A stretch of DNA of 57,357 bases, taken from positions 1 through 57,357 of the forward strand of contig JAUCBJ010001030.1 of the NCBI GenBank assembly GCA_032718475.1, read 5' to 3'. The position numbers and the translations under genes were made by a program. Shown here piece by piece: positions 57,237 to 57,357 of this stretch. The notes below the pieces were generated by a model that was given only the letters and a program-made list of their open reading frames with translations, was not told where the DNA came from and ran no database searches. Position 1 is the first letter of the stretch, and every line of letters starts with the position of its first letter. The DNA is from Nemertoderma westbladi. Lineage: Eukaryota; Xenacoelomorpha; Nemertodermatida; Nemertodermatidae.

Positions 57237-57357
57237 TGACGCAATCGAAATTCAATGGGGGGAGGTTGAGACTGATCTATTATCGAATGACCGAGAGAAA
57301 ATTTAGTTGCCAATATTTCAGCCACTATATTATAGATTGCAAATCTCCGTATGCCCT

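Overview
The window comes from an animal nuclear genome, most likely a marine invertebrate. Evidence: one gene split by GT-AG introns, many LINE, SINE and terminal-inverted-repeat (TIR) relics, long satellite arrays, an AT-rich background, and recurrent AGGCCTA and ACCGGTA words of the kind seen in echinoderm and other invertebrate deuterostome genomes. The taxon is inferred and not settled. No prokaryotic operons, rRNA genes or CRISPR arrays were seen.

Layout. 0.35-2.7 kb: a 5'-truncated RTE-like LINE on the minus strand. 3.3-4.9 kb: a tRNA-derived SINE, then a 31-bp satellite split by a 768-bp hAT-like insertion. 4.9-5.9 kb: an unknown 125-aa ORF, then an intronless, strikingly GC-rich piece coding for the C-terminal B12-binding region of methylmalonyl-CoA mutase. 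6.09-17.51 kb: an 11.4-kb foldback-type transposon with multi-kilobase inverted arms full of about 32-bp tandem repeats and a perfect 8-bp target duplication (GTTGTAGC). Its 3-kb centre holds only relics. 17.5-23 kb: mostly noncoding, with one RTE 3' fragment. 23.1-27.1 kb: five exons of the GPI-anchor remodelling phosphoesterase MPPE1/PGAP5, with clean splice sites and phases. The C-terminal exons, including the GHTH metal-binding motif, were not found. 27.7-31.8 kb: two large satellites (14-bp and 40-bp units). 32-43 kb: AT-rich noncoding DNA with tRNA-derived SINEs and small TIR repeats. 43.6-43.9 kb: a possible first exon of a secreted protein. 44.2-48.0 kb: three more copies of the first LINE family. 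51-56.8 kb: 38-bp and 29-bp minisatellites, another LINE fragment, a 1.07-kb TA-flanked foldback element and a further TIR element.

Only MPPE1 looks like a conventional host gene. The mutase fragment is an orphan and may be a retrocopy, a transfer or an assembly artefact. The dominant theme is inverted-repeat mobile DNA: at least five elements of different size (11.4 kb, 1.07 kb, about 0.8 kb, about 0.6 kb and 0.14 kb) have facing arms and no recognisable transposase, so they would depend on enzymes supplied elsewhere. Coordinates of decayed repeats are good to about 10-30 bases; splice sites, target duplications and palindromes were read base by base.
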